DNA of 64,000 nucleotides from Sutcliffiella horikoshii (GCF_008180725.1 NZ_VTEV01000003.1:175840-239839); one strand, 5' to 3'. Shown: positions 26,873-37,703, counted from the first letter of the stretch. A program made the numbers and translations. Notes: a model not told the origin generated them from the letters alone.

Positions 26873-27508
26873 TTACAAAATCTCTTTTTGTTCAAGAATT
26901 GTTTGAATTTTTGTTACCATCAGGTCGATAGCAACGTGATTTTGTCCACCTTCAGGGATGATGATATCTGCATATCTTTTCGTCGGTTCGATGAATTGAT
27001 TATGCATTGGACGAACAACTGTCACGTATTGTTCAATGACAGAATCGATCGTGCGTCCGCGTTCTTTAATGTCACGCAGCATGCGACGGATGATGCGCAA
27101 GTCTGCATCTGTATCTACAAAAAGCTTTATATCCATTAAGTTACGCAAACGTTCGTCTTCTAATACCAAAATTCCTTCTACAATGATAACATCTTTCGGT
27201 TCTACTTCAATTACTTGAGATGATCTTGTATGAATCGTGTAATCGTAGACAGGTTTATTGACTGTATCATAGTTTAATAAATGTTGAATGTGTTCAATCA
27301 ATAAGTCGTTATCAAATGCCAAAGGATGGTCATAGTTCGTTTGTAACCTTTCTTCCATCGGCACATCTGTCTGGTCTTTATAATAGTAATCCTGTTCCAG
27401 CATTAGAATGGATTTCTCGGTAAAATGATCAAAAATAGCTTTTGTTACACTCGTTTTTCCTGAGCCAGATCCTCCGGCTACACCGATTACGATCGGTTTT
27501 TTCCCCAT
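26873..27508 (-). CDS. udk: Uridine/cytidine kinase
   Basis: A 211-residue pyrimidine nucleoside kinase. Walker A is [18 protein letters not shown] at about residues 9-26; [31 protein letters not shown] and [20 protein letters not shown] follow, with the [20 protein letters not shown] lid. It phosphorylates uridine and cytidine to UMP and CMP in pyrimidine salvage. It lies four bases after the trhP2 stop and is probably co-transcribed with yrrM-yrrN-yrrO. Confidence 0.96.
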   Translation of the reverse strand: MGKKPIVIGVAGGSGSGKTSVTKAIFDHFTEKSILMLEQDYYYKDQTDVPMEERLQTNYDHPLAFDNDLLIEHIQHLLNYDTVNKPVYDYTIHTRSSQVIEVEPKDVIIVEGILVLEDERLRNLMDIKLFVDTDADLRIIRRMLRDIKERGRTIDSVIEQYVTVVRPMHNQFIEPTKRYADIIIPEGGQNHVAIDLMVTKIQTILEQKEIL

Positions 27509-27512
27509 GGTA

Positions 27513-28784
27513 TTACTGCCCCTTTCGCATCATGTTGTTCGGATAAATCGGCTTTTCCAATTTAAATTTCACGATTTGTAATGGATGGCGGGCAGCATCT
27601 AGCTCATTGCCTTTCTCATCCCAAACCTTCTCTATTTTTTGTGTGAAGTTTTCAATTTCCGGTCCGAAAAATTCTACTACATCGCCTGGTTTAAAAAAGT
27701 TTCTTTGTTGCAAGGTCACCATTTGTGTTTCCTTATCATAATCAAGCACCAATCCAACAAAGTCAAAGTCTGTCTTCTTGCTATGGTTGCCAAACATTTG
27801 CTCTTTATACCCCGGAACACCTTCAAAGAAAGCAGGTGCTGTTTCCCGGTTTGCACATTTATCAAGCTCTTCCAGCCATTCTTGTTGGATCGTGAAGTTC
27901 TCAGGATCTGCACAATAAGCGTCAATTACTTTACGGTACACACTTACTACTGTTGCTACATAGTGGATGGATTTCATGCGGCCTTCAATTTTCAAGCTGT
28001 CTATTCCCAATTCAATCATTCTAGGAATGGATTCAATAAGCTTTAAATCTTTTGGACTCATGGCAAATGGTGCATCACCTTCAGCAAAAAGCGCCTTTTC
28101 TTTGCCATCATTAAGTTCGTACAAATCGTAATCCCAACGGCAAGACTGGCAGCAGCCACCACGGTTGGAATCTCGTGCTGTCATATGATTACTTAGCGTA
28201 CAGCGTCCCGAATATGCGATACACATGGCACCGTGAATGAAGGTCTCAATTTCGATGTCCACTTTCTCTTTCATCTCACGAATTTCCTCTGCGCTTGTTT
28301 CACGCGCAAGTACGACACGCTCCAAGCCTTCCTCTTTCCAAAACTGAACTGCTTTCCAGTTAGATAGAGATTGTTGAGTACTTAAGTGAACTTCAAGTTT
28401 AGGTGCTACTCTTCTACATGTTTCAATGATGAGCGGGTCAGCAACGATAATTCCATGAACCCCTGCCCCTTCAATGCCGCGCAGGTAATCATCAAGTCCG
28501 TCCATGTTTTCATTGTGTGCGAAAATATTGGTGGTTACATAGATTCGAGCGCCAAATTTTTCAGCGAATTGAACACCTTCCGCCATTTCATCAAAGGTGA
28601 AATTTCCAGCATTGGAGCGCAATCCGTATTCCTGTCCACCGATAAAAACGGCGTCTGCACCATATTGAACAGCTATCTTTAATTTCTCCAGGTTACCTGC
28701 TGGTGCAAGTAATTCTGGCTTTTTGACGATTACTCGTCTACCGTCAACTATTTTGGAGATTTTATCATTTACATAGGTTGTCAT
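27513..28784 (-). CDS. trhP2: U32 peptidase-like tRNA hydroxylation protein TrhP2 (YrrO)
   Basis: A 423-residue U32-family protein: [40 protein letters not shown], and the Cys-rich signature [20 protein letters not shown] followed by [10 protein letters not shown] (iron-sulfur ligands). A C-terminal beta domain of about 90 residues ([20 protein letters not shown]) follows. In B. subtilis YrrO/TrhP2 and YrrN/TrhP1 make 5-hydroxyuridine at tRNA position 34 using prephenate. Its AGGTAGCC site and the 22-base gap to trhP1 indicate an operon. Confidence 0.92.
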   Translation of the reverse strand: MTTYVNDKISKIVDGRRVIVKKPELLAPAGNLEKLKIAVQYGADAVFIGGQEYGLRSNAGNFTFDEMAEGVQFAEKFGARIYVTTNIFAHNENMDGLDDYLRGIEGAGVHGIIVADPLIIETCRRVAPKLEVHLSTQQSLSNWKAVQFWKEEGLERVVLARETSAEEIREMKEKVDIEIETFIHGAMCIAYSGRCTLSNHMTARDSNRGGCCQSCRWDYDLYELNDGKEKALFAEGDAPFAMSPKDLKLIESIPRMIELGIDSLKIEGRMKSIHYVATVVSVYRKVIDAYCADPENFTIQQEWLEELDKCANRETAPAFFEGVPGYKEQMFGNHSKKTDFDFVGLVLDYDKETQMVTLQQRNFFKPGDVVEFFGPEIENFTQKIEKVWDEKGNELDAARHPLQIVKFKLEKPIYPNNMMRKGQ

Positions 28785-28806
28785 AAAAGGCTACCTCCTT
28801 TTCTTG

Positions 28807-29733
28807 TTAATAGACTGTTTCTTTAAAGAAGAACCCAGTGTCTAGAGGACGGTGGGCTTGTTGAAGCTCTTCCATTTCGTTTAACAGGTCTTCTTTGATA
28901 TCTTCGTAGGCTTCTCTGTCATCTGCACAAAGATCGATCGCTTTTCTATATCTTTTTGTTACTTCAACGATATATTCAGGTGGTTGTAGTACCCCGTCAA
29001 TTTTGAAGCTGTCCACTTCTGCATCCATCATTTCTTCTAGTTCGTCAATGATGCACATGTCATTTGGACTCATGATGTGTGTGCCATTTTCATCTTCATA
29101 GACAGGATATTTATTGCTTCTTTCTTTGTCATGAAGGATCATCGCACGCTCTTTGCCTTTCTCCACTTCCATCTGTTTGCCTTGATATTCAAAATAGTGC
29201 CCAAGCAATGAACGTTTGGACTGGAACATACAGGTCATGCCATGGACTTGGACTTCTATTTCCACTTCTGCGTTTTCCTTGATTTCAACAATGGCATCCA
29301 TGTTGATTTCTCTAGCCAACACGGCACGTTTGGAGCCTTTTCTGCCCCAATAATTACAGGTGTAGTAGTTGGTTGCTGTCGTTTCCGTATTCCAATGTAG
29401 CGGCATGTTTGAAGCAACTTCTTTTGCTGCCATTAAAACAGCCGGATCTCCGAAGATGACTGCATCCGCCCCTGCTTCATTCAAGAATTGAAGATAGTCG
29501 GATAACTCGTCCACTTTTTCATTATGAAACAGTGCATTCATTGCCACATACACTTTTTTCCCGTGTTTATGGGCAAGTTCAATGGCAGCCTTCACTTCCT
29601 CTTTTTTGAATTCTCCGGCTAAGCGAAGCCCATAGCGCTCTTCTCCGACAACAAATGCATCTGCTCCTGCATCTATTAAATCCTTTAAATTCGTTAAGTC
29701 TAGTGGTGTTACTAACAATTCAGGTTTTTTCAA
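28807..29733 (-). CDS. trhP1: U32 peptidase-like tRNA hydroxylation protein TrhP1 (YrrN)
   Basis: A 308-residue U32-family protein without the C-terminal beta domain: KKPELLVTPLDLTNLKDLID, ADAFVVGEERYGLRLAGEF, HGMTCMFQSKRSLLGHYFEY and DSFKIDGVLQPPEYIVEVTK. It lacks the full Cys cluster of TrhP2, as its B. subtilis counterpart does. Its ATG overlaps the trmR stop by four bases. Together with TrmR and TrhP2 it makes the wobble mo5U modification. Confidence 0.92.
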   Translation of the reverse strand: MKKPELLVTPLDLTNLKDLIDAGADAFVVGEERYGLRLAGEFKKEEVKAAIELAHKHGKKVYVAMNALFHNEKVDELSDYLQFLNEAGADAVIFGDPAVLMAAKEVASNMPLHWNTETTATNYYTCNYWGRKGSKRAVLAREINMDAIVEIKENAEVEIEVQVHGMTCMFQSKRSLLGHYFEYQGKQMEVEKGKERAMILHDKERSNKYPVYEDENGTHIMSPNDMCIIDELEEMMDAEVDSFKIDGVLQPPEYIVEVTKRYRKAIDLCADDREAYEDIKEDLLNEMEELQQAHRPLDTGFFFKETVY

Positions 29734-30395
29734 CGTTCTTCACCTCTTTTTTTACTGATTGCAATTCCGTCTCCTACAGGCAAAATTGTGGTGATGTAGT
29801 CTGGGTGTTCCATCAACCATCTATTGTATTTGTCTATTTTTTTGACCAGGTTTCTGATTCTTTTCGGTTCGATCGATTCGTGGTCTTCTGCTACCATCCC
29901 ACGGAAGAGGACGTTATCGGTGATGATGATACCTGCTTGGTTTAAAAGGTTTTCATACATGGTAAAGAACCTTTCATACTGCCCCTTTGCTGCATCAACA
30001 AAAATGAAATCAAAAGGCGCTTCCTTTTCCACTTGATCGTATACTTCCAATGCGTCTCCTAAGATCAGTTGAATTCTATCTTGAAGCCCCGCTTGATCTA
30101 TATGCGCTTTTGCTTGCATGTACCTGTGCTCATCACGCTCTATTGTCACAATGGTCACTTCCGGTAAAGCTTGTGCCATCCTGATAGCGGAATAACCGAT
30201 AGCTGCTCCTATTTCTAGGATTTTTTTTGGCGTGGAAAGCCTTAAGAGCTGAAGGAGTGTTTCCATTCCGACCAAGTCCATGATTGGGACATTGTCTTTT
30301 TCAGCAAGCTTTTCCATTTTGCTGACCAGTTCATTCCTCTGGGGAGTGAGTTTATTTAGGTAGGTAATTACTTTATTTTCATTGGCTTCCAACAT
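29730..30395 (-). CDS. trmR: tRNA 5-hydroxyuridine methyltransferase TrmR (YrrM)
   Basis: A 221-residue class I O-methyltransferase of the COMT type: ILEIGAAIGYSAIRMAQALP, IVTIERDEHRYMQAKAHID, FDFIFVDAAKGQYERFFTMY (metal/SAM region) and DNVLFRGMVAEDHESI. In B. subtilis it methylates ho5U34 to mo5U34 in tRNA, using the product of the two downstream genes. First gene of the trmR-trhP1-trhP2-udk run, separated from mltG by a terminator. Confidence 0.92.
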   Translation of the reverse strand: MLEANENKVITYLNKLTPQRNELVSKMEKLAEKDNVPIMDLVGMETLLQLLRLSTPKKILEIGAAIGYSAIRMAQALPEVTIVTIERDEHRYMQAKAHIDQAGLQDRIQLILGDALEVYDQVEKEAPFDFIFVDAAKGQYERFFTMYENLLNQAGIIITDNVLFRGMVAEDHESIEPKRIRNLVKKIDKYNRWLMEHPDYITTILPVGDGIAISKKRGEER

Positions 30396-30512
30396 TGGAC
30401 GCCTCCTTTATTCTTGCTAAAAACAAAGAAAATAGAGGTGACCTCACAACGGAGGAACCCTCTTTAAATTTCACATCATTTTAGTTCAAAACAACTCGAT
30501 ATATTTTACCAC

Positions 30513-30552
30513 AAAAAAATAGGGAATGCGAATTAATTTCGCAGTTCCCTAT
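30513..30552 (-). terminator. Terminator of mltG
   Basis: On the minus strand ATAGGGAACTGCGAA pairs with TTCGCATTCCCTAT, followed by seven T. Confidence 0.85.
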
Positions 30553-30557
30553 CAGAC

Positions 30558-31697
30558 TTATCCGTTGTCCTGACTTGTAATATATTCATTTTTATCAATG
30601 TTGTGCTCTTCTAACGTTTCGTTAAATAACACTTCGCCTTCTGGTGTTGCCAAGAAGTAGTAAAACTCGGTTTCAGCAGGATTCAATGCGGCTTGAATAG
30701 ATATAAGGCCGGCATTGGCGATAGGTCCAGGTGGCAGACCTTGGTTCTTATACGTATTGTACGGTGAGTCCACTTCAAGGTGCTCGTATAACGTTCGCTC
30801 TTTATGTTCACCTAGCGCATATAACACAGTTGGATCTGTTTGAAGCGGCATTCCTACGTCAAGACGGTTGTAGAATACACTTGAAATTTTTTCACGATCT
30901 GCTTGCATAGTTGCCTCAGCTTCTATTAAACTTGCCATTGTCAGCAATTCATGTGTTGTTAACTCTTTATTTTCCATACCTATTCGAACTGCGTCATCCT
31001 GAAGAACTTCGTTTGTTTTTTGAAGCATTACATCAATAACTTCTTCTGCAGTAGGATTCTCTACATAGAAAGGATAGGTTGCAGGGAACAGATAGCCCTC
31101 TAAGGCATATTTTACTTCTTCTTCAAACATTTCATCGGTAATGACTTTCGGATATTTCTTTCTCATTTTATCAAGAAATTCTTTGTCATTTGCTTTTTCC
31201 AGAAACTCTTTTTCTGAAAGCCCCATTCTATTTTCAAGGATTACAGCAATTTGCTCCAATTGACGTCCTTCGGGAATGGTAATTTGAAATACCACTTCTT
31301 GTTGAACTCGTCCTTCTTTTAAGTGACCGATAATTTCATCCAGATTCATAGATGGACTTAACTCATATTCTCCCGCCATAAATCCTGATTCATTCTTAAA
31401 CTTTACATAGTAACGGAATACTTTCCCATTATTGATGATACCATTTTCCTCTAGAATCCGACCGATTGAAGTAGGGGACGATCCTATCGGAATTTCCACC
31501 GTTTCAGTTTTGGTATCTTCCTTATTCACAGGCTGCAATGCATTTTTTATATAAAAATAACCGCCGCCAATAACTCCAGTCAGGGCTAGCATAAGTATGA
31601 CAAATACTGTAAAGACAATGCGACGCACAATCTTTGCTTCAAAATGTTTTTCCTTCAATTTTTCTTGAATATAGTCTTTGTTATTTTTTTCAGACAA
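30558..31697 (-). CDS. mltG: Endolytic murein transglycosylase MltG (YrrL)
   Basis: A 379-residue membrane-anchored protein: cytoplasmic start, one membrane helix at about 30-52 (TVFVILMLALTGVIGGGYFY), a LysM-like region (VEIPIGSSPTSIGRILEENG), then the YceG catalytic domain with the Glu in TMASLIEAEATMQADREKIS and SVFYNRLDVGMPLQTDPTVL. It cleaves nascent glycan strands at the membrane and sets their length. The gene order near yrrM and yrzB is that of B. subtilis. Confidence 0.94.
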   Translation of the reverse strand: MSEKNNKDYIQEKLKEKHFEAKIVRRIVFTVFVILMLALTGVIGGGYFYIKNALQPVNKEDTKTETVEIPIGSSPTSIGRILEENGIINNGKVFRYYVKFKNESGFMAGEYELSPSMNLDEIIGHLKEGRVQQEVVFQITIPEGRQLEQIAVILENRMGLSEKEFLEKANDKEFLDKMRKKYPKVITDEMFEEEVKYALEGYLFPATYPFYVENPTAEEVIDVMLQKTNEVLQDDAVRIGMENKELTTHELLTMASLIEAEATMQADREKISSVFYNRLDVGMPLQTDPTVLYALGEHKERTLYEHLEVDSPYNTYKNQGLPPGPIANAGLISIQAALNPAETEFYYFLATPEGEVLFNETLEEHNIDKNEYITSQDNG

Positions 31698-31941
31698 AAA
31701 AATACCCCCTCTCGTACACCTAACAATTATACAACAAATTCTTTATTATTTTGACAAAAAGCATGTATTTTCTCTTTTCCGACACATTCCCACATCATAT
31801 TTTACCATTTTTTTCGTGATAATCATTACTTTTTTCCTAAATATTTTGAATTTATTAGGTTGTTTGGCTTACAGTCATTTAGTAGTTTTACCATTTTCAA
31901 TCGGAATAATGGGTATGGTAAAATAAATTTGGAGGTAGAAT

Positions 31942-32421
31942 ATGAAACTTACACTATACACTGACTACTCATTGCGAGTTCTATTATATTTAGCAAGTGC
32001 ACCTGATAACAACAAGCTCATCCAAATTAAAGAGATAGCGCAAGCATATGGGATTTCAAAAAATCACCTTATGAAAGTAACCTTTCATCTTGGAAAGTTA
32101 GGATATGTGGAGACGATTCGCGGCCGAAATGGGGGGTTGATGTTAGCACAGGAACCAAAGGAAGTGAATATTGGTGAACTCGTGCGGCAAACAGAAGAAG
32201 ATTTTCACATTGTGGAATGTTTTCAAGATCATGCTTCCTGCGTAATATCACCTCACTGCAAGCTAAAAGGGGTGTTATATCAAGCGACACAAGCCTTTAT
32301 TTCCGTGTTGGACCAATATAGTTTAGAGGATTTGATTATCAATAAAGAGCAATTAACCACTCTATTGTTTCCGGATGTAGAAAGTACGGATGGCCAAAAT
32401 AAAGAGAGCAAACAGGAATAG
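31942..32421 (+). CDS. nsrR: Nitric-oxide-sensing Rrf2 regulator NsrR
   Basis: A 159-residue Rrf2-family repressor. Winged HTH: YTDYSLRVLLYLASAPDN, KEIAQAYGISKNHLMKVTFH, and wing ETIRGRNGGLMLA. Three cysteines, at about residues 93, 100 and 106 (VECFQDHASCVISPHCKLKG), fit the NsrR iron-sulfur site that is damaged by NO. GGAGG lies before ATG. It is a single gene between mltG and yrzB, divergent from mltG. Likely targets are NO-detoxification genes such as hmp and nasD, none of which are in the window. Confidence 0.9.
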   Translation: MKLTLYTDYSLRVLLYLASAPDNNKLIQIKEIAQAYGISKNHLMKVTFHLGKLGYVETIRGRNGGLMLAQEPKEVNIGELVRQTEEDFHIVECFQDHASCVISPHCKLKGVLYQATQAFISVLDQYSLEDLIINKEQLTTLLFPDVESTDGQNKESKQE

Positions 32422-32440
32422 CCTGCTTGCTCTCTTTTTT
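32401..32440 (+). terminator. Terminator of nsrR
   Basis: AGAGAGCAAACAGG pairs with CCTGCTTGCTCTCT around AATAG, followed by TTTTTT. The 5' arm is within the last nsrR codons. Confidence 0.85.
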
Positions 32441-32441
32441 C

Positions 32442-32729
32442 TTACTCTTCTTCTTCTTCTGCTAAGAATGTGTTCAACATTTCTTCAATCATGTCCCACT
32501 CTTCATCCGTTTCAACCGGTTGAAGATCGCCACCTTCTTCTGATTCGCTAGGAACAAAGCTTGATGCATGGATTTCGATATCATCCTGGTCATCATTTTC
32601 TGCTCCTACTGGGTAATAAAGTACGTAGGATTTTCCAAATTCCTCAGAATCAAATGTGAAAAGCACCTCACATAATTGCTCGTTTCCGTTTTCGTCTACT
32701 ACTGTAATATTTTGTTCTCCGTGTTCCAT
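32442..32729 (-). CDS. yrzB: YrzB-family protein (DUF1292)
   Basis: A 95-residue acidic protein ([20 protein letters not shown], then [20 protein letters not shown], ending in a run of Glu) that matches YrzB. ATG 32729 follows AGAGGTGAGC; an earlier in-frame ATG at 32783 lies inside ruvX. Conserved order with ruvX and yrzL. Function unknown. Confidence 0.92.
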   Translation of the reverse strand: MEHGEQNITVVDENGNEQLCEVLFTFDSEEFGKSYVLYYPVGAENDDQDDIEIHASSFVPSESEEGGDLQPVETDEEWDMIEEMLNTFLAEEEEE

Positions 32730-32745
32730 TATGCTCACCTCTAAT

Positions 32746-33162
32746 TTATTGTTGGCTGTCCAGATATCCTTGTAAAATGACAACGGCAGCCATCTTGTCT
32801 ATTACTTGCTTTCTTTTTTTTCTACTTACGTCAGCAGAAAGCAATATTCTTTCTGCTGCTACAGTAGAAAGCCTTTCGTCCCAATAGATGATCGGAAGTC
32901 CCGTTTTGGCAGTCAGCATTTCGCCATAATGCTTGCTGGCTTCTCCGCGTGGACCAATGGAACCGTTCATATTCTTTGGTAAGCCGATGACGACTTTTTC
33001 AGGCTTATATTCAGCGATGATCTGCTTCAATCGCTTAAAACCCAAGTTTTTTATTGCTTCATCAATTTTTATCGTTTCCAAGCCTTGTGCTGTCCATCCC
33101 ATTTCATCACTGATGGCAACACCGACTGTTTTGGAACCGACGTCTAAGCCTAAAATGCGCAT
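32746..33162 (-). CDS. ruvX: RuvX/YqgF-family RNase H-fold nuclease (YrrK)
   Basis: A 138-residue RNase H-like protein: [20 protein letters not shown] (first catalytic Asp), [19 protein letters not shown], and [17 protein letters not shown] (second acid), ending [12 protein letters not shown]. YqgF-family proteins act as Holliday-junction resolvase candidates and in 16S rRNA 5'-end maturation. It follows yrzL by three bases. Confidence 0.94.
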   Translation of the reverse strand: MRILGLDVGSKTVGVAISDEMGWTAQGLETIKIDEAIKNLGFKRLKQIIAEYKPEKVVIGLPKNMNGSIGPRGEASKHYGEMLTAKTGLPIIYWDERLSTVAAERILLSADVSRKKRKQVIDKMAAVVILQGYLDSQQ

Positions 33163-33165
33163 GTA

Positions 33166-33432
33166 CTACTCCTTGCGGTGCTGTTCTAGGTAAGACTTCA
33201 CTAATTCTTCAATTAGCTCGTCCCTTTCAATTTTCCGAATAAGCGTTCTTGCTTCTTTATGACGCGGAATGTATGCTGGGTCTCCAGATAGCAAGTAACC
33301 AACAATCTGGTTGATAGGGTTATAGCCTTTTTCCTGCAACGCCTCATAAACTGTTATTAATACGTCATCCACATTAGCTTCCAATGCATCTTCCGGAAAG
33401 TTAAACTTCATTGTTTTGTCAAAGGAGCTCAT
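33166..33432 (-). CDS. yrzL: IreB-family regulatory phosphoprotein YrzL
   Basis: An 88-residue soluble protein ([60 protein letters not shown]). The start MSSFDKT at 33432 has AGAGGTG six bases upstream. The enterococcal homologue IreB is phosphorylated by the Ser/Thr kinase IreK on N-terminal threonines. First gene of yrzL-ruvX-yrzB. Confidence 0.92.
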   Translation of the reverse strand: MSSFDKTMKFNFPEDALEANVDDVLITVYEALQEKGYNPINQIVGYLLSGDPAYIPRHKEARTLIRKIERDELIEELVKSYLEQHRKE

Positions 33433-33480
33433 CATTTGCACCTCTCTCTTAGACTTCTTTTTATAGACTCCGTCAAAGCC

Positions 33481-33607
33481 GCTGTTGATTTCCGCTCCGT
33501 GCTTCGCTTTCAACTGGGCGCTTGCGGAGCCCCCTCGGCTTTGCTGCGGGGGCTCCTATAAGCGCTACGTCCCGTAGGAGTCTACGCCCTGTGCTTCAAT
33601 CAACAGC
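33481..33607. repeat. Roughly 127-bp imperfect palindromic intergenic element, copy 1
   Basis: Bounded by GCTGTTGATT and AATCAACAGC inverted ends. The inside has GAGCCCCCTCGG, then GCTGCGGGGGCTC, then TAGGAGTCT. It fills the gap between alaS and yrzL. Related copies of nearly equal length lie at 39188, 44922, 50555 and 57362, and a split copy at 44813. Confidence 0.8.
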
Positions 33608-33700
33608 TATGGTATCGAATATCAAGCGATAATCTTTAACTCAGCCTTATCTATCTGCTTGTAAATTGTTACCTATATTGTACACCAAATGTCGGCAATG

Positions 33701-36334
33701 TTAAACGGATTTTATCCAATCTTCAACAGATTGTAATGCAGAATCGACTTGTTCCGGGTTTTTTCCGCCTGCTTGAGCCATGTCAGGACGACCTCCGCCG
33801 CCGCCACCGCAACGTGTAGCCACTTCTTTTACAATCTTGCCGGCATGGTAACCTCTTTCAATTAGATCTTTTGTTACCCCTGCAGAAATGTTTACTTTTC
33901 CATCTTGTACACTTGCAAGTACTATGATACCAGAACCAAGCTTATTTTTTAAATCATCCACCATCGTACGCAGGTTGTTCATGTCTGTACCTGCAACCTT
34001 GCTCGCTAGCATTGTTACGCCATTGACGTCCTTTGCTTTTGATGAAAGGTTGGATGCTTCAATGTTTCCAAGCTTAGATGCTAAGGATTGATTTTCTCTT
34101 TGCAGTTCTTTCATATCGGTTAAAAGAACGTCAATTCTTGTTCCTACTTCCTGTGGTTTCGTTTTCAGCTTAGCTGCTGCTTCTTTTAACAGCTGTACTT
34201 GATCATTTAATAAGCGATAAGCGCCTTCACCTGTCACAGCTTCGATACGGCGTGTTCCTGCGCCGATACCAGACTCAGAAACAATTTTGAATAGACCAAT
34301 CTCTGATGTGTTTGGAACATGGCAACCGCCGCAAAGCTCCAGGCTGTATTCTCCAACTTGAACGACACGAACGATATCCCCGTACTTTTCACCGAACAAT
34401 GCCATTGCACCCATCTCTTTTGCTTCCGTGATGGATTTGTTCTCAATGACAACATTGATGCTCGCCCATATCTTTTCATTGACAATCGCTTCGATTTTCT
34501 CGATTTCCTCTTGTGTCACTTGACCAAAATGTGAGAAGTCAAAACGAAGACGATCAGCCGTCACTTGTGATCCTGCTTGGTTTACATGTGTCCCCAGCAC
34601 ATCTTTTAATGCTTGGTGCAGAATATGTGTAGCTGTATGGTTTTTAATAATCTGTGCACGGTTTTTCGCATGCACTTCTGCTTTAACGGTCTGCTCTCTA
34701 TTTAACATGCCTTCTTCCACTACAATGGTATGAAGGTTCTGGCCGTTTGGAGCTTTTTGAACATCTTTTACAAATCCTCTTCCAGATTCGGTTACGATGT
34801 AGCCGTGGTCAGCAATCTGACCTCCGCTTTCCGCGTAAAAAGGTGTCTCCGCCAACATTACTTGAACCTCATCACCTGTTACAGCTGAATCTGCTAACTC
34901 GCCATTTTTAACAATGACAGATAAAGTTGTTTCTGCAGCAAGCTGGTCATATCCGACGAAACTGCTCTCAGTACGGATCTCCCCAAGCACACCTGATTGA
35001 ACTTGCATGGAACTGGAGTCTTGACGCGCGGAACGAGCACGGTCACGTTGCATTTCCATTTCCTTTTCAAATCCTTCGTGATCAAGCGTCATACCTTGTT
35101 CTTCCACATATTCCTCCGTCAGTTCAACAGGGAAGCCGTACGTATCATAAAGTCGGAATGCGTCTGCACCTGAAACTACTGTACTTCCATCCTCTTTAGC
35201 TTTTGCAATGACAGTGGAAAGGATCGCCAAACCATCATTCAATGTTTCATGGAAACGCTCTTCTTCGGTTTTCACTACACGTTGGATAAAATTTTGTTTT
35301 TCTTTTACCTCTGGGTAGAAATCGACCATGATTTCCGCTACAACTGGTACAAGTTCATACATGAAAGGACGGTTGATGCCGAGTTGCTTAGCATAACGCA
35401 CTCCTCTTCTTAAAAGACGGCGGAGTACATAGCCGCGCCCTTCATTAGAAGGCAAGGCACCATCACCAACTGCAAATGTCACGGTACGGATATGGTCAGC
35501 AATCACTTTAAATGCCGTATCTTTTTCTACGTTTGTGCGGTATTTTTCACCGGACACATTTTCAGTCGCTTCAATAATTGGAATGAAAAGGTCGGTATCA
35601 AAGTTTGTCGGCACATCTTGAATAACGGAAACCATACGCTCAAGGCCCATACCTGTATCAATATTTTTCTTAGGAAGCGGTGTGTAAGTATGGTCTGGAT
35701 TGTGGTTAAACTCAGAGAATACAAGGTTCCAAATTTCAAGGTAGCGCTCGTTTTCTCCACCTGGATATAGTTCTGGGTCATTTAAATCGTTCCCATAACT
35801 TTCACCACGGTCATAGAAAATTTCTGTATTTGGTCCACTTGGGCCTTCACCGATATCCCAGAAGTTACCCTCTAAGCGGATGATTCTCTCAGCAGGAACA
35901 CCAATTACTTCATTCCAGTACTTGTAAGCTTCTTCGTCTTCTGGATGAATGGTGACGGATAATTTTTCAGGTTCAAAGCCAATCCATTTTTCGCTCGTAA
36001 GGAACTCCCAAGCCCAGTCAATTGCTTCTTTTTTGAAGTATTCTCCAATGGAGAAGTTTCCAAGCATTTCGAAAAATGTATGATGTCGGGCTGTTTTTCC
36101 TACGTTTTCGATATCATTAGTACGAATGGATTTTTGTGCATTGCAAATACGGGGATTTGCTGGAATGACACGGCCATCAAAGTATTTTTTCAGGGTTGCT
36201 ACGCCACTGTTGATCCATAGTAAGGATGGGTCTTCGTGTGGGACAAGGGATGCGCTTGGCTCTACAGAATGTCCTTTTTCTTTGAAGAAGTCTAGGAACA
36301 TTTGTCGTACTTGAGCGGATGTTAGATGTTTCAT
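33701..36334 (-). CDS. alaS: Alanyl-tRNA synthetase
   Basis: 877 residues, full length. The N-terminal class II catalytic domain begins [20 protein letters not shown], with motif 2 around [20 protein letters not shown]. The editing domain has the zinc ligands [12 protein letters not shown] (about 565) and [15 protein letters not shown] (about 671). The C-terminal C-Ala domain ends with [16 protein letters not shown] (about 843). ATG follows AAAGGAGG. A T-box leader of about 250 bases precedes the gene, so expression should rise when tRNA-Ala is uncharged. Confidence 0.98.
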   Translation of the reverse strand: MKHLTSAQVRQMFLDFFKEKGHSVEPSASLVPHEDPSLLWINSGVATLKKYFDGRVIPANPRICNAQKSIRTNDIENVGKTARHHTFFEMLGNFSIGEYFKKEAIDWAWEFLTSEKWIGFEPEKLSVTIHPEDEEAYKYWNEVIGVPAERIIRLEGNFWDIGEGPSGPNTEIFYDRGESYGNDLNDPELYPGGENERYLEIWNLVFSEFNHNPDHTYTPLPKKNIDTGMGLERMVSVIQDVPTNFDTDLFIPIIEATENVSGEKYRTNVEKDTAFKVIADHIRTVTFAVGDGALPSNEGRGYVLRRLLRRGVRYAKQLGINRPFMYELVPVVAEIMVDFYPEVKEKQNFIQRVVKTEEERFHETLNDGLAILSTVIAKAKEDGSTVVSGADAFRLYDTYGFPVELTEEYVEEQGMTLDHEGFEKEMEMQRDRARSARQDSSSMQVQSGVLGEIRTESSFVGYDQLAAETTLSVIVKNGELADSAVTGDEVQVMLAETPFYAESGGQIADHGYIVTESGRGFVKDVQKAPNGQNLHTIVVEEGMLNREQTVKAEVHAKNRAQIIKNHTATHILHQALKDVLGTHVNQAGSQVTADRLRFDFSHFGQVTQEEIEKIEAIVNEKIWASINVVIENKSITEAKEMGAMALFGEKYGDIVRVVQVGEYSLELCGGCHVPNTSEIGLFKIVSESGIGAGTRRIEAVTGEGAYRLLNDQVQLLKEAAAKLKTKPQEVGTRIDVLLTDMKELQRENQSLASKLGNIEASNLSSKAKDVNGVTMLASKVAGTDMNNLRTMVDDLKNKLGSGIIVLASVQDGKVNISAGVTKDLIERGYHAGKIVKEVATRCGGGGGGRPDMAQAGGKNPEQVDSALQSVEDWIKSV

Positions 36335-36361
36335 TAGATTTTCCTCCTTTAAATGCTACTA

Positions 36362-36613
36362 AAAAACAAAAAACTCCCGTCCCTAATAACAGGGACGAGA
36401 GTGTTCTCGCGGTACCACCCTGATTATGACAGAGTTCTGTCATCTCTCAGATTGCTTTAACGGTGCAAGCCGGCAGGATTTTACCCTGCTCTCCGGATTA
36501 GCTTTCTATTACCCTTCACCCTGGAATTCTTTCAGCCTTGGAATTCCTCTCTTTTCAGGATGGTCTGTAATGTACTTAGATCCTTCTTTGAATTGGTTTA
36601 TGTAGCTAGTTAT
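36362..36613 (-). promoter_or_regulatory. T-box leader controlling alaS
   Basis: On the minus strand the 12-base T-box GGTGGTACCGCG lies at 36408-36419, next to a terminator hairpin CGTCCCTGTTATTAGGGACG followed by GGAGTTTTTTG. Upstream are a long stem I region and a GCT triplet in AAAGCTAATC that could be the alanine specifier; its exact loop was not modelled. The leader lies between the promoter and the alaS ATG. Confidence 0.93.
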
Positions 36614-36619
36614 GCTTCG

Positions 36620-36648
36620 ATTATATTCAACAGAAAGACCGTTGTCAA
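36620..36648 (-). promoter_or_regulatory. Sigma-A promoter of alaS
   Basis: Minus-strand TTGACA (36648-36643), 17-base spacer, TATAAT (36625-36620): both boxes are perfect. The TGA in TTGACA is also the yrrI stop codon, so promoter and upstream gene overlap. Confidence 0.9.
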
Positions 36649-37703
36649 TGTTTGATGAAATGAGCGGTAAGATGAGTTAGAGTAACTTTCATCACAGCGA
36701 ATACAGGTACTGCCAAAATCAAACCTACCACCCCTGCCACCTCTCCGCCAATCAATAGCGCCAAAATGATGAATACAGGGTGAATATGGAGACTTTTCCC
36801 CACAATTAATGGGGAGAGGATATTCCCCTCTATAAACTGCAGACCAAATATGATGATGATGACTAGAAAGACCATCTTAACAGAAACCGTCGCAGCGATG
36901 ATTACTGCCGGAAAGGCTCCGATTATTGGGCCAAAATAAGGAATGATGTTCGTAATTCCAATAATTACACCGAGTACAAGTGGATATTTCATGCCAGCCA
37001 ACCAGAGGCTAGCGGTTGCCAATATGCCTATTATCAAACAAACCGTCAACTGTCCTCGTATATAACTACCCAGTGAGATGTCTACGTCCTTTAAGAAGGC
37101 GATTCCGGGCTCCCTCCATTTTCGGGGCGTCAAATACCAGACCGTTTTTTTTACCTGATCATAGTCCTTTAATAGGTAAAACACGATAAAAGGAATGACT
37201 ATCAAAATAAAAAAGGAGTTCAACAACCCTTTTAATCCGGCTACAACTTTTGTCAGGAGATTGGAAAGCATTGCTTCAAATTCACTAAAGGTCTGATCCA
37301 CCCTATCGTGTATTCCGTCCGGCCAACCAGATGTAGAACTATGAATCTGCTTGATCCAACCGCTATATGTCTGGGCTAATCGGGGAAAGTTATCTGACAG
37401 CTCCCAAAGTTGATCAATAATAACTGGTATCCCTTTGTAGCCTATGAGACCGATTCCACCAAAAAATAAGAGATAGATGATGAGAATAGCTATTGGTCTA
37501 GGCATCCCTCGGTTGTGTGTGTATTCTACAACTGGGTGTAACAGGTATGTAATGAAAATGCTGATGAAAAATGGGATACTAATAATAAACAAAACCCTTA
37601 AAATGGGCGCCCACAATGGACTCAGTTTCATAAACACATACAAAATAATCATAACGAGTAGAAGTGTACCTAGGCGTAACAGCCATTTCTTCTGATTTTC
37701 CAA
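36645..37703 (-). CDS. yrrI: AI-2E-family transporter (PerM/YrrI)
   Basis: A 352-residue integral membrane protein with about seven or eight helices. Segments include LLVMIILYVFMKLSPLWAPI, PIAILIIYLLFFGGIGLIGY, the loop with NSFFILIVIPFIVFYLLKDY, and the family signature NIIPYFGPIIGAFPAVIIAA, with GNILSPLIVGKSLHIHPVFI near the end. The family includes AI-2 exporter TqsA and Na+/H+ antiporters, so the substrate is open. Its stop codon is part of the alaS -35 box. Confidence 0.9.
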   Translation of the reverse strand: MENQKKWLLRLGTLLLVMIILYVFMKLSPLWAPILRVLFIISIPFFISIFITYLLHPVVEYTHNRGMPRPIAILIIYLLFFGGIGLIGYKGIPVIIDQLWELSDNFPRLAQTYSGWIKQIHSSTSGWPDGIHDRVDQTFSEFEAMLSNLLTKVVAGLKGLLNSFFILIVIPFIVFYLLKDYDQVKKTVWYLTPRKWREPGIAFLKDVDISLGSYIRGQLTVCLIIGILATASLWLAGMKYPLVLGVIIGITNIIPYFGPIIGAFPAVIIAATVSVKMVFLVIIIIFGLQFIEGNILSPLIVGKSLHIHPVFIILALLIGGEVAGVVGLILAVPVFAVMKVTLTHLTAHFIKH

